A stretch of DNA of 13,232 nucleotides from Alphaproteobacteria bacterium (GCA_030427215.1 JAUHXB010000011.1:1-13232); one strand, 5' to 3'; numbered from the stretch's first letter, positions 1 to 7,015 are shown. Notes: a model not told the origin generated them from the sequence alone. Numbers and translations are program-made.

Positions 1-1
1 C

Positions 2-193
2 AAATTAAATGATTTGAAGATTGCAATGATGTCTGGTGGGATTACATTGGGGCATATGATATCCATTGCCGATATTGTGGCGACTCATCGTGAAACAATC
101 ACTGACCCTGAATTAACAGCAATTTTGGACGAAATTGACCTTCGTGCTCATGTGGAGTTAGCAAAATTAAACATGGCGAAAAAACATCTGTGA
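2..193 (+). CDS. fliX: FliX-type flagellar assembly regulator, C-terminal fragment
   Basis: An open frame runs in from the left edge and ends at TGA 191-193, giving 63 residues. The fragment ends with LDEIDLRAHVELAKLN followed by a short basic tail. This matches the C-terminal signature (DEIELR..VELAKL) of FliX, the class II flagellar assembly regulator of alphaproteobacteria. In Caulobacter, FliX works with FlbD to couple flagellar basal-body assembly to later flagellar gene transcription. The start and about the first half of the protein lie outside the window. The gene precedes dksA on the same strand with a 92-bp gap, a neighbourhood I recall from other alphaproteobacteria. The assignment rests only on this short C-terminal motif. 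Confidence 0.72.
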   Translation, partial: KLNDLKIAMMSGGITLGHMISIADIVATHRETITDPELTAILDEIDLRAHVELAKLNMAKKHL

Positions 194-215
194 GTAATGT
201 AAATAGTCTGATTGC

Positions 216-243
216 TTGACACAGGCGTATCTATGTATTATTT
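216..243 (+). promoter_or_regulatory. Candidate sigma70-type promoter for dksA
   Basis: A perfect TTGACA (216-221) lies in the fliX-dksA gap. The best-spaced -10 candidate is TTATTT (238-243, 16-bp spacer). TATTAT (236-241) is a better -10 sequence but has a spacer of only 14 bp. The start codon is about 43 bp downstream. This is motif matching only, so the exact -10 is uncertain. Confidence 0.35.
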
Positions 244-285
244 CATCACGCAAATTAAAGGGAATTGATAGGAGATTTAAACGCA

Positions 286-717
286 ATGGCCCAATCATCA
301 ACGATTTTACCACCAGATTACGATCCAATGAAAGATAAGGGCGAATTTATGAACCCTGTCATGTTGGAATATTTTCGTCAAAAATTAATGAATTGGCGGT
401 CTGAACTTCTTCGTGAATCATCTGACACTATTAAAAATTCATTGCAGGGCGAACAATTGCAAAAGCCAGATATGACAGATCGCGCATCGGCAGAGACGGA
501 TCATGCATTGGAATTGCGCACACGTGACCGTGAACGTAAGTTGGTTAAAAAAATTAATCAGGCCCTTCAACGGATCGAAGAAAACGATTACGGATATTGC
601 GAAGAGACAGGTGAGCCTATTTCAATCCCTCGTCTTGATGCGCGTCCCGTTGCAACAATGTCGTTAGAGGCGCAGGAGCGCCACGAGCGGAAAGAAAAAG
701 TCCACCGCGACGAGTAG
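286..717 (+). CDS. dksA: RNA polymerase-binding transcription factor DksA, one-cysteine type
   Basis: DksA binds the secondary channel of RNA polymerase and, with ppGpp, reprograms transcription, especially of rRNA promoters. The 143-residue product has the family layout: an N-terminal helical part, a coiled coil whose tip carries D62-x-x-D65-R-A67 (equivalent to E. coli D71, D74, A76), the conserved ELRTRDRERKL stretch at 76-86, and a C-terminal zinc-finger-like fold. Only C105 (YGYCEETGEP) remains of the four E. coli zinc cysteines. Other alphaproteobacterial DksA proteins share this, for example the zinc-independent Rhodobacter homologue. I chose ATG 286 because GGAG at 271-274 is well placed. 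An in-frame TTG at 265 would put the ribosome-binding site inside the gene. The gene follows the fliX fragment and has a TTGACA box upstream. Confidence 0.95.
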   Translation: MAQSSTILPPDYDPMKDKGEFMNPVMLEYFRQKLMNWRSELLRESSDTIKNSLQGEQLQKPDMTDRASAETDHALELRTRDRERKLVKKINQALQRIEENDYGYCEETGEPISIPRLDARPVATMSLEAQERHERKEKVHRDE

Positions 718-781
718 GCCATATCATCTGTTCACCTTGAATGTGCGTTTGTAAAAAGTCGAGCATCTATAGACTTAGGGT

Positions 782-819
782 GCGCTTTATTCCTTTCTTA
801 AGAAATTAAATTAAAGCGC
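782..819. repeat. Inverted repeat between dksA and the HExxH gene
   Basis: GCGCTTTA (782-789) pairs perfectly with TAAAGCGC (812-819), and a second palindrome, TTTCTTAAGAAA (794-805), sits inside the loop. The right arm overlaps the stop codon of the minus-strand gene. The repeat lies between convergent genes, so a bidirectional transcription stop is plausible. Neither side has a T-tract after the stem, so I call it only a repeat. Confidence 0.4.
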
Positions 820-1605
820 CAACGATTCTATTGCATTGCTAATTTTTGTCCCTTCCCATTCAGCTAACCCTTCATTCGGCTGAGCGTTATAGGCATCTGT
901 AATGTGACTGGGGATGTTTGCCTGATGTCTGTCGATGGAATGGAAGTATGACGCCTCTTGGTATAAGGGATGGGATAGGGGAATTTCATTTTTATGATAC
1001 ATCATGGAAAGGTGGTGCTGTACTAAATGTGTGGCTTCGTGGTGTGCTGTACAAAATGCTTCACGAGCATTTTTTATTAGCTCGCCATGCTGTAAATATT
1101 GTGTGATTATAGAACTACCAGTATTTAAATCACCAGAAAATGTTCCAAATAGTAAAACTAACCCACCTTTAGTCCTCCTATATGCCCCTTCTTTGAATAC
1201 ATAGGAATAGGGTAACTTCTCAGTAAGGCCGTCAATATAAATATCCTTATGTAAATTTACTGATTTTCTTAAAATATATTGTCTTGTCTCAACAGACAAA
1301 CGATCCCAGTTTCTATAGCAGGTGAGAATATGCCTATTTCTAGGCCTCATAAATTGAGATATTAACCTTTGTCTACGTGATCGTTGCCATTCATAAAAGC
1401 CAGATGAAATATTAAATGCTCGATTTAAAGTTAAAAGAGAGGCAACACTAGGATCTCCTAAAACAGGGTTTTGACTTTCTTCCCTTCTTTTAATTATTTT
1501 TCGTATGAGGGCGCATTTTGAGGATGTAGAAATACTCTGTACTTCGTCAAAACTTAGAGGCTCAAAAACAGATCTCTCAGCTAAGGTTCGTAAATCTAGT
1601 TTCAT
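811..1605 (-). CDS. Unrecognised protein with HExxH motif, possible zinc metallopeptidase
   Basis: I do not recognise this 264-residue protein. The clearest feature is HEATH at 189-193 within AHHEATHLVQHH, which fits the HExxH zinc-site pattern in which two histidines bind metal and the glutamate activates water. An acidic segment, NEGLAEWEG at 244-252, follows about 50 residues later and could provide the third ligand (E245 or E249), as in gluzincins. This is inference. Residues 36-100 are rich in Arg and Lys (KIIKRREE, WQRSRRQR, RPRNRH), suggesting nucleic-acid or partner binding. There is no signal peptide or membrane segment, so it is probably cytoplasmic. The ATG at 1605 is preceded by AGGGA at good spacing. 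The gene stands alone between convergent dksA and a co-directional dehydrogenase and is visibly more AT-rich than its neighbours, which suggests a recent acquisition. The coding call is firm, while the function is only suggested by the motif. Confidence 0.75.
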   Translation of the reverse strand: MKLDLRTLAERSVFEPLSFDEVQSISTSSKCALIRKIIKRREESQNPVLGDPSVASLLTLNRAFNISSGFYEWQRSRRQRLISQFMRPRNRHILTCYRNWDRLSVETRQYILRKSVNLHKDIYIDGLTEKLPYSYVFKEGAYRRTKGGLVLLFGTFSGDLNTGSSIITQYLQHGELIKNAREAFCTAHHEATHLVQHHLSMMYHKNEIPLSHPLYQEASYFHSIDRHQANIPSHITDAYNAQPNEGLAEWEGTKISNAIESLAL

Positions 1606-1641
1606 ATTCCCTGTATTTTATTATTATGTTTCTTTAATAAA

Positions 1642-1670
1642 AGACTATGGGAACTAATATTTCAAGTCAA
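1642..1670 (-). promoter_or_regulatory. Candidate promoter for the HExxH gene
   Basis: On the minus strand TTGACT (1670-1665) and TAGTCT (1647-1642) are separated by exactly 17 bp, about 40 bp upstream of the ATG at 1605. The -35 is one base from consensus, but the -10 is weak. If real, it gives the gene its own promoter, independent of the dehydrogenase upstream. Confidence 0.33.
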
Positions 1671-1682
1671 AAAATAAAATAT

Positions 1683-2432
1683 CTACATTTTTCCTGCGGT
1701 AGCTTTTTTGATCAATGGAATTGATAAAGCGTATGGCAGTTTCGCAACTGTTTTTAGGATATAACTAAAGATCACAGGAAACGTAATTTCAAATGATCCG
1801 CGTTTAAGCCCTTTAACAATAGACTTTGCGGCTTCCTCTGGTGTAATCATCATTGGCATTTCAAAATCATTTTGATCGGTCAGTGGCGTTTTCACAAACC
1901 CTGGGTTAATCACCTGAATTTTAATGTCGGTATCATAAAAATCGATGGCTAGGGCTTCACACAAATTAATCAGCGCCGCCTTTGTTGGGCCGTATGATAA
2001 TGATTTGGGTAGGCCGTGATATCCTGCGACACTGGATATTACCGCGACATGCCCTTTACTCGCTTTTTTAAAACGTTTAAGAACAGGATCCAAAATATTG
2101 GCCGTTCCTTGAACATTAATATCAAAATGTTTTTTAAACATGTCTGCATCAAAATCTTTTGCGGTTTCCGCGGAAAACCATCCCGCGCATTGAATAACGC
2201 TATCCAAATTTTTAATGCCTTTCATGGCATTACCAATAGATTTTGTGTCCGTGACATCCACGGTTGTGTAAGTGATATTGTCAGAAGTCTCCGTAATAGC
2301 CTTTAATTTATCTTCTGATCTGGCGGATATGATGACTTGTTTTCCGTCTTTGGCTAAGGCTTTGGCAAGGGCCTCGCCGATACCGCTTGATGCACCAATA
2401 ATCCAAATCTTTTTAATGTCATCGTAATTCAT
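1683..2432 (-). CDS. Short-chain dehydrogenase/reductase (SDR), NAD(P)-dependent
   Basis: This is a classical SDR of 249 residues, the usual family length. It has the Rossmann nucleotide-binding motif GASSGIG at 13-19, an ordered NNAG equivalent (QCAG, 81-84), N106 in NVQG, and the catalytic set S134, Y147 and K151 (YGPTK). R38 after the second strand hints at a preference for NADP(H), which is inference. The C-terminal tail (about 214-249) is hydrophobic and basic and may lie against the membrane. This tail resembles SDRs found in gene clusters with cyclopropane fatty acid synthase and a GPH-type transporter. Here those genes are about 10 kb away. The ATG at 2432 has AAGGATAGG just upstream. 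Substrate unknown. It is divergent from the exporter gene at 2497 across a 64-bp gap. Confidence 0.9.
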   Translation of the reverse strand: MNYDDIKKIWIIGASSGIGEALAKALAKDGKQVIISARSEDKLKAITETSDNITYTTVDVTDTKSIGNAMKGIKNLDSVIQCAGWFSAETAKDFDADMFKKHFDINVQGTANILDPVLKRFKKASKGHVAVISSVAGYHGLPKSLSYGPTKAALINLCEALAIDFYDTDIKIQVINPGFVKTPLTDQNDFEMPMMITPEEAAKSIVKGLKRGSFEITFPVIFSYILKTVAKLPYALSIPLIKKATAGKM

Positions 2433-2496
2433 GTCCTATCCTTACTGTTATAAATTTGTTACATATCTATATACGCTTTAATCACGGAAATTGTTC

Positions 2497-3438
2497 ATGC
2501 AAATTTATCTGCCGATTGCCGAAATGGCCGTACAGGCCGAGACAATTGCCCTTTTGGGGGCGGTTGTTGGCGTGATTTCGGGCGTGTTTGGTGTTGGTGG
2601 AGGATTTTTAACAACACCGTTTCTTATTTTTCTGGGTATTCCACCCGCCGTTGCCGTTGGAACACAGGCCAGTCAGCTTGTTGCATCGTCAACCACCGCC
2701 GTGATTGGGCATTGGAAAAAACGTAATATCGACCTTAAAATGGCGTGGTATTTATTGATTGGTGGATTTATTGGAACCGTTGTAGGTATATTTATTTTCC
2801 GCCTGCTACAATATATCGGTCAGGTTGATTTGGTTGTATCCGTTTTATACGTCGTTTTCTTGTGCGCCATTGGCGGCATGATGTTAAGCGAAAGCGTCAC
2901 AACGCTTTACCATTCTACATTCAAAAAAGATAATGCGGATGATGAGGGAACATCACAAACGCCGTCCAAGCCATCCTATTGGGATCATTTACGCGCGACA
3001 TTGCCTTATAAAGTTCAATTTCCAGAGTCCAGATTGTATATCAGCGCGATTATCCCCATTGTTATTGGCATTATCGGTGGGTTAATGGTGTCGGTCATGG
3101 GAATCGGGGCGGGATTCCTCCTCGTACCAGCCATGATATATATGTTACGAATGCCGCCATTATTGGTGGCGGGCACAACTCTTCTACAAATTCTAATCAC
3201 CTCCGCCATTGCCTGTATCTTGCATGCCGTGATGAACCAGACAGTTGACCTTATTTTGGCGTCAATTTTAATTGGTGGAAGTGTCATAGGTGCGCAAATT
3301 GGCGTTCGTCTATCACCTTATATAAAAGGTGCCACAGCGCGTTTTTTATTGGCTTCCATCATTACAATTGTTGGGTTGCGATTGGCGTCTGATTTACTCA
3401 TCCCACCTGAAAATTTATATTCATTGGTGGTGCGATGA
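2497..3438 (+). CDS. TauE/SafE (TSUP) family membrane exporter
   Basis: This is an integral membrane protein of 313 residues with the two-repeat architecture of the TSUP family (TauE/SafE, formerly DUF81), whose members move sulfite, sulfonates or other small anions. The first repeat carries GVISGVFGVGGGFLTTP with GTQAS soon after. The second carries a matching GLMVSVMGIGAGFLLVPA with GTTLLQ. About eight hydrophobic segments are visible, split by a hydrophilic loop around residues 140-170. I chose ATG 2497 over the in-frame TTG at 2491, although the ribosome-binding site is weak with either. The stop codon overlaps the next start by 4 bp (ATGA), so translation of the two is coupled. The transported substrate cannot be read from the sequence. 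Confidence 0.9.
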   Translation: MQIYLPIAEMAVQAETIALLGAVVGVISGVFGVGGGFLTTPFLIFLGIPPAVAVGTQASQLVASSTTAVIGHWKKRNIDLKMAWYLLIGGFIGTVVGIFIFRLLQYIGQVDLVVSVLYVVFLCAIGGMMLSESVTTLYHSTFKKDNADDEGTSQTPSKPSYWDHLRATLPYKVQFPESRLYISAIIPIVIGIIGGLMVSVMGIGAGFLLVPAMIYMLRMPPLLVAGTTLLQILITSAIACILHAVMNQTVDLILASILIGGSVIGAQIGVRLSPYIKGATARFLLASIITIVGLRLASDLLIPPENLYSLVVR

Positions 3439-4157
3439 GAATTTTTATATTTGTTTTATTTGTACTTATATCACCCGCGCATGCCAAGTTGGATATTGAT
3501 ATTTCCGAACCGAATCTGGAAATCACAACGGGGTTTACGGGCGACACACTAACCCTATTTGGAACGGCACAACCAAAGGGTGATATTATTATTTTGGTGA
3601 AGGGTCCACGCAAGGACACAACCGTTCGGCGCAAAGCAAATGTTATGGGATTATGGTTGCATGGGCGATCCATGACATTTCGTGATGTGTGGGGATATTA
3701 TAATATCGCTAGCTCGAAACCCATTGCCGATATTGCATCCCCTGATATCCTTGCGCAATATAATATGGGGTTAAACAGCCTTGTTTTTATTCCCAAAGGT
3801 AAGGAAAAGCAAAGCGATATTAGCCGATTTACCGAGGCTTTAATCCAAAACAAACAATTAAGTGGTCTTTACGCCCTGACCCCTAATGCCGTTGATTTTT
3901 TGAATGATAGCTTGTTTAAAACCACAATCAATATGCCCGCTAATGTGCCCTTGGGAGATTATGAGATTGAAGCATTTTTATTTCGGAATGGGCAATTAAT
4001 TGACCAAGAAACACACCCGTTTAATATTGCACAGGTTGGGATTGCGGCAAACGTCCATGATTTTGCCTATCACAGACCATTTTTATATGGGATCAGCGTG
4101 ATTTTGTTGGCGTTACTGTCCAGCCTGATCGCGATAGTATTATTGAGGAGAGAGTAA
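3435..4157 (+). CDS. Alph_Pro_TM (TIGR02186-like) membrane-anchored periplasmic protein
   Basis: The 240-residue product starts with a signal peptide (RIFIFVLFVLISPAHA, cleavage near residue 17) and ends with one transmembrane helix (about 214-235) and a short RRE tail, so most of it should lie in the periplasm. The order of conserved blocks matches the alphaproteobacterial family TIGR02186/PF09608 as I remember it: a GDTLTLFGTA strand, a DIIILVKGPRKDTTVRRK block, the GLWLHG and YYNIASSKP segments, and a late PLGDYEIEAFLFRNGQ block. The function is unknown. The start overlaps the exporter stop by 4 bp and the next gene starts 3 bp after its stop, so it probably assists or regulates the exporter. 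That role is inferred from position. Confidence 0.82.
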   Translation: MRIFIFVLFVLISPAHAKLDIDISEPNLEITTGFTGDTLTLFGTAQPKGDIIILVKGPRKDTTVRRKANVMGLWLHGRSMTFRDVWGYYNIASSKPIADIASPDILAQYNMGLNSLVFIPKGKEKQSDISRFTEALIQNKQLSGLYALTPNAVDFLNDSLFKTTINMPANVPLGDYEIEAFLFRNGQLIDQETHPFNIAQVGIAANVHDFAYHRPFLYGISVILLALLSSLIAIVLLRRE

Positions 4158-4160
4158 ATT

Positions 4161-4673
4161 ATGAGTGACAGTGACAATCAAAAGCCATGGGCAGGAACCC
4201 GCCGCGGGGATGGCGGTGTTTACCTTATGGTCGCGGATGGAAGCGAAGAACAACATATTGCGGCCTATTACGCATCCAAAATTGCACAGGCGCGGCGCGG
4301 TTATATCGCCATTGCCCACATCACCGATTTGGATGATTTCGTCCATTGGGGGAAAGTCGAGGCCATGATGCGTAACGATATGCGAGCGCAGGCGGAAAAA
4401 GATGTTTGGCAAATTGCCAAAGACATTAATGATCATAATGAACGCATATTCCCTAGCCTGTATATCCGTGAAGGGAAAATGGTTGATAAGATTTTGGATA
4501 TTATTGATGAGAATAAATCCATCCGTGCGCTTATTTTGGCGGGTTCAAAAACCGGAAATAACCAAGGGCCTTTGGTCACGCATTTTTCAGGAAAAGGCAT
4601 GGGCAGTTTGAGAATTCCAGTTATTATCGTCCCGGGACATTTGGACAAAGAGGCAATTGACGCGGTGACTTAG
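4161..4673 (+). CDS. Universal stress protein (UspA family)
   Basis: The 170-residue product has a single Usp fold: a first strand ending in VADGSEE (about 24-30, the conserved D-x-S-E), a helix, and the strand IAIAHITDLDDF. A charged helix follows, then REGKMVDKILDIIDEN and a late LILAGSKTGNNQGPL segment leading to GKGMGSLRIPVIIVPG. The usual G-2x-G-9x-G-S/T ATP loop is altered. Similar wording (GPLVs...GKG.G...IPVTIVPG) occurs in a common alphaproteobacterial Usp type, so this looks family-typical, not decayed. GAGGAGAGAG sits just upstream of ATG 4161. It is the third gene of a unit with the exporter and Alph_Pro_TM protein, which suggests a stress link for that transport system (inference). 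Confidence 0.9.
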   Translation: MSDSDNQKPWAGTRRGDGGVYLMVADGSEEQHIAAYYASKIAQARRGYIAIAHITDLDDFVHWGKVEAMMRNDMRAQAEKDVWQIAKDINDHNERIFPSLYIREGKMVDKILDIIDENKSIRALILAGSKTGNNQGPLVTHFSGKGMGSLRIPVIIVPGHLDKEAIDAVT

Positions 4674-4740
4674 TTGTTTGGCTATTTAGCTGGTTGGCTT
4701 CTTGGCTAAATAGCTAAATAACTAACCAGCCAACCAACCA
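4671..4740. repeat. 70-bp imperfect palindrome with four-base periodicity
   Basis: The whole gap between the usp stop codon and the fdxA stop codon is one imperfect inverted repeat centred between 4705 and 4706. I counted 24 Watson-Crick pairs plus 3 G-T pairs among 35 positions. It also has a four-base rhythm: the right half reads as nine RNNA units (GCTA AATA GCTA AATA, then ACTA, ACCA, GCCA, ACCA, ACCA), and the left half is the complementary pattern (TAGT TGTT TGGC TATT TAGC and so on). It probably folds into a long hairpin on either transcript and may act as a bidirectional terminator or mRNA end protector between convergent genes. No T-tract follows it on either side. Confidence 0.75.
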
Positions 4741-5076
4741 TCAATCCCCCTCACCAGGTTCTGGCGAAAATAAATCCATTTTATCGGTTTTGGTTTTATA
4801 CTCTTCCGCCTCTGGCAAAGGATTTGTTTTGCGCGTCAGCACAGGCCATTGTTCCGAATAGTCGCGGTTTAATTCCAAGAATTTTTCGGCCTTGGGATCG
4901 CTATCTGGAATAATCGCGTCAATCGGGCATTCAGGTTCACACACACCGCAATCAATGCACTCATCGGGGTGAATGACCAACATATTTTCGCCTTCGTAAA
5001 AACAATCAACGGGGCAAACCTCAACACAATCGGTGTATTTACATTTGATACAAATATCAGTAACCACAAATGTCAT
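4741..5076 (-). CDS. fdxA: 7Fe ferredoxin FdxA ([3Fe-4S] and [4Fe-4S])
   Basis: This small cytoplasmic electron carrier has 111 residues, the usual length for FdxA. The cysteine pattern is that of Azotobacter-type ferredoxin I. C9, C17, C21 and C50 should bind the [3Fe-4S] cluster, and C25, C40, C43 and C46 the [4Fe-4S] cluster. C12 is the extra non-ligand cysteine seen in this family. The acidic C-terminal region (about 55-111), with [12 protein letters not shown] at 69-80, is characteristic. Its ATG (5074-5076) overlaps the TGA of the upstream transporter gene, so its expression appears coupled to that membrane gene. In many alphaproteobacteria fdxA sits directly next to carD. Here carD is about 1.9 kb away on the other strand. 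Confidence 0.95.
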   Translation of the reverse strand: MTFVVTDICIKCKYTDCVEVCPVDCFYEGENMLVIHPDECIDCGVCEPECPIDAIIPDSDPKAEKFLELNRDYSEQWPVLTRKTNPLPEAEEYKTKTDKMDLFSPEPGEGD

Positions 5077-6089
5077 GTTTTTTCATCCTTACTATCGGTA
5101 TCAGAATTATTTACACGATCACTCTTTCGACGTCTAGGGGGCTGTGCCTCTAAATCCACCTTGGTCGGACGAATAGGGGTAAGGCCATACATACTCAATC
5201 TTGCCTGACGACCTTTGTGAACGACCTCGCGATAGAGAATTAATAATCCACTGGCGACAATAATCGCGCTTCCTAACCATACATTCCATTCGGGAAATTG
5301 CATCCAAAAAATAATATCGAATCCGATGGCAAACACGATAGATGCGTACGAGAACACGCTAACATACGCTGCGGGCGCCTGAGAGTATGCTTTGGTTAAT
5401 AAAAATTGTGCTAAACCCCCCAATATTCCAATACATAAAAGGGCGTAAAACACCCAAACATTGTCAATAGGTTGCCAGAAAAATGGGCACAAGATAAAGG
5501 ATGCAATGATTCCGCAAACAGTAAAATAAAGCACGATTGTCAATGAATGTTCTGTTTCCCCCATACGTCGGACTAAAATAGCGGCAATGGCCGCCAATAA
5601 TGCGGCCGTCAAAGCAATGATAGAACCCATAACATTTGTATCTCCTGTTGGGCTGGCGATAATGATAACCCCAATCAGGCCAACAACAACTGCGCCCCAA
5701 CGCCATGGGCCAACAGTTTCCTTTAAAAATGGAACGGATAAGGCCGTTAAAATGATGGGCGAGGCAAAATGTAGGGCGGTCGCATCACCCAGAGGCAACA
5801 TTTTAAATGATAGGAAGAAACAGGCCATAGCGCTAACCCCTATCAAACCTCTTACCATATGTGCCAATGGCTTTTGAGTGCAAAGAAGAGACTGGCTATC
5901 TACATGACGGCTAATCAGTAACAATACAACAGGCAGAGCCAATAAATTTCGAAATAAAATAATTTGGGTAATGTGAATGCCGCTTTCCGCTGCGTATTTC
6001 ACCGCCAAATTCATAAATGAAAATAAAATTGTCGAGGTTAATGCAAAGACAAAAACTTGCATGGGGTTTGTAACGTGGGTTTCGGACAT
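5073..6089 (-). CDS. DMT superfamily (EamA) transporter
   Basis: This is an inner-membrane protein of 338 residues with about ten hydrophobic segments in two EamA halves, typical of drug/metabolite exporters. The first half has [19 protein letters not shown] and the conserved [17 protein letters not shown] segment, in which family members place their second-repeat signature. The second half has [18 protein letters not shown] and [17 protein letters not shown] hydrophilic, charged tail of about 45 residues follows the last helix and is probably cytoplasmic. I chose ATG 6087-6089. An in-frame TTG four codons upstream is the alternative, and neither has a strong ribosome-binding site. The stop overlaps the fdxA start by 4 bp. 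The substrate is unknown, and this family is too broad to guess it. Confidence 0.9.
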   Translation of the reverse strand: MSETHVTNPMQVFVFALTSTILFSFMNLAVKYAAESGIHITQIILFRNLLALPVVLLLISRHVDSQSLLCTQKPLAHMVRGLIGVSAMACFFLSFKMLPLGDATALHFASPIILTALSVPFLKETVGPWRWGAVVVGLIGVIIIASPTGDTNVMGSIIALTAALLAAIAAILVRRMGETEHSLTIVLYFTVCGIIASFILCPFFWQPIDNVWVFYALLCIGILGGLAQFLLTKAYSQAPAAYVSVFSYASIVFAIGFDIIFWMQFPEWNVWLGSAIIVASGLLILYREVVHKGRQARLSMYGLTPIRPTKVDLEAQPPRRRKSDRVNNSDTDSKDEKT

Positions 6090-6145
6090 TTGGTGAACCA
6101 ATCAGTAATGAATTGCGTATCTTGTTTATATATGAAAGGTACAAA

Positions 6146-6781
6146 ATGAAATATTTATTTTTAGGGTTATTTGTTTTTCTAACATTCCCTGTTTCTGCAG
6201 GGATACCAGATAGTGGAAAATTAGAATTTGAGGTGTTGCGAAATGGCAATCCGTTTGGCACGCATACCCTGAATTTTACCCAAACCAATGATGGCTTGAC
6301 CCGTGTTGATATCAATATTGATATGTCTGTATCCGCCGGCCCTATTGATTTTTTCAAATATACTCATCGAAATACAGAGCTTTGGGATGGCAATAAATTG
6401 GTCGGATTGTCATCTGAAACAAACGATGATGGCGATGATTATTTTGTGAATGCGTCTTGGGGTGATGATGTGTTTAAGATTCAAAGTAGTTCTAAAAATC
6501 AAGAATTACCAAAACCCATCATGTCTACAAGTTACTGGCATAGCGATTTTGTAAAACAAACCCAACTATTGAATTCACAAAAAGGGCTTATTGATACAAT
6601 TGTAATTCAATCGAAGGAAAAAGAGGTTGTTAATGATCGTCCAGCAATAAAATATATTATTCGCGTCAATGATGATCGGGATATCACCATTTGGTATGAT
6701 GTTGCTACAAATCAATGGGTAGGATTAGAGTTCACGATCAAAAATCAAAATATATCCTATCAACGTGTAACGGAATTTTGA
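6146..6781 (+). CDS. Exported DUF6134-like protein
   Basis: The product has 211 residues with a signal peptide (KYLFLGLFVFLTFPVSAG, cleavage near residue 18-19). The mature part is rich in beta strands and begins with LEFEVLRNGNPFGTHTLNF. It follows the block order I associate with the alphaproteobacterial family DUF6134: an F-V-R-N-G-G-H start, a YTHRNTELWDGNKL block, SSYWH-like STSYWH in the middle, a LLNSQKG segment, and a final ITIWYDVATNQWVGLEF block. Function is unknown, and the fold may be lipocalin- or LolA-like, which is speculative. I chose ATG 6146 because AAAGG at 6134-6138 is well placed and the signal peptide then starts at residue 1. An in-frame TTG at 6113 would add 11 charged residues in front. 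It is divergent from the DMT gene and precedes carD by 234 bp. Confidence 0.78.
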   Translation: MKYLFLGLFVFLTFPVSAGIPDSGKLEFEVLRNGNPFGTHTLNFTQTNDGLTRVDINIDMSVSAGPIDFFKYTHRNTELWDGNKLVGLSSETNDDGDDYFVNASWGDDVFKIQSSSKNQELPKPIMSTSYWHSDFVKQTQLLNSQKGLIDTIVIQSKEKEVVNDRPAIKYIIRVNDDRDITIWYDVATNQWVGLEFTIKNQNISYQRVTEF

Positions 6782-6820
6782 TAGGTGACATTTATTCGTA
6801 CAGAAATAGTTGATTTTTTG

Positions 6821-6835
6821 TTAATTTTTTGTTAA
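6821..6835 (+). promoter_or_regulatory. Candidate CtrA box TTAA-N7-TTAA upstream of carD
   Basis: TTAA at 6821-6824 and TTAA at 6832-6835 are separated by exactly seven bases, matching the half-site spacing of the alphaproteobacterial CtrA recognition site (TTAA-N7-TTAA[C]). It arises from an 11-bp tandem duplication of TTTTTTGTTAA (6814-6824, 6825-6835). The region is very AT-rich, so chance is a real possibility. Confidence 0.35.
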
Positions 6836-6856
6836 TATCTTTTTAGTTGGTATTTA
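6829..6856 (+). promoter_or_regulatory. Candidate promoter in the carD leader
   Basis: TTGTTA (6829-6834) and TATTTA (6851-6856) are 16 bp apart and overlap the TTAA-N7-TTAA site at the -35. A transcript from here would have a leader of about 150 nt before the carD ATG at 7016. The leader also contains a small inverted repeat, TTGCA-GAA-TGCAA (6873-6885). I see no other gene or known riboswitch in 6782-7015. Confidence 0.28.
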
Positions 6857-7015
6857 AACATTCAGAAATAAGTTGCAGAATGCAAAATTTTTCTGATAAC
6901 GCATAAACCTAAAATAATTTTTAAGAATGAATAAGGTCTATTGAATAAATGGCATCTTTTCGTTTGTGCTGTATCCCAATTAATAAACATAACAAAAATA
7001 AAGAGGAAGAGAATT

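Noticed and set aside
265..285. In-frame TTG start seven codons before the dksA ATG
   Set aside because: The ribosome-binding site GGAG at 271-274 would be inside the gene, and DksA homologues align from near the ATG at 286.
799..816. Clustered TTAA words near the dksA 3' end as a CtrA site
   Set aside because: The spacings between the three TTAA words are 4, 1 and 9 bases, not 7.
782..819. Hairpin after dksA as a rho-independent terminator
   Set aside because: The stem is good but lacks a T-tract on either side, so it is kept as an inverted repeat only.
918..1204. Plus-strand open frames opposite the HExxH gene
   Set aside because: They have no ribosome-binding site or family features and overlap an ORF with a good start and coherent protein.
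5587..5877. Plus-strand frame opposite the DMT transporter
   Set aside because: It is the antisense shadow of a clear EamA protein and has no signal or motif of its own.
6941..7015. 25-codon upstream extension of the carD reading frame
   Set aside because: It starts at a non-ATG codon, lies in AT-rich leader without family residues, and ATG 7016 has a strong ribosome-binding site.
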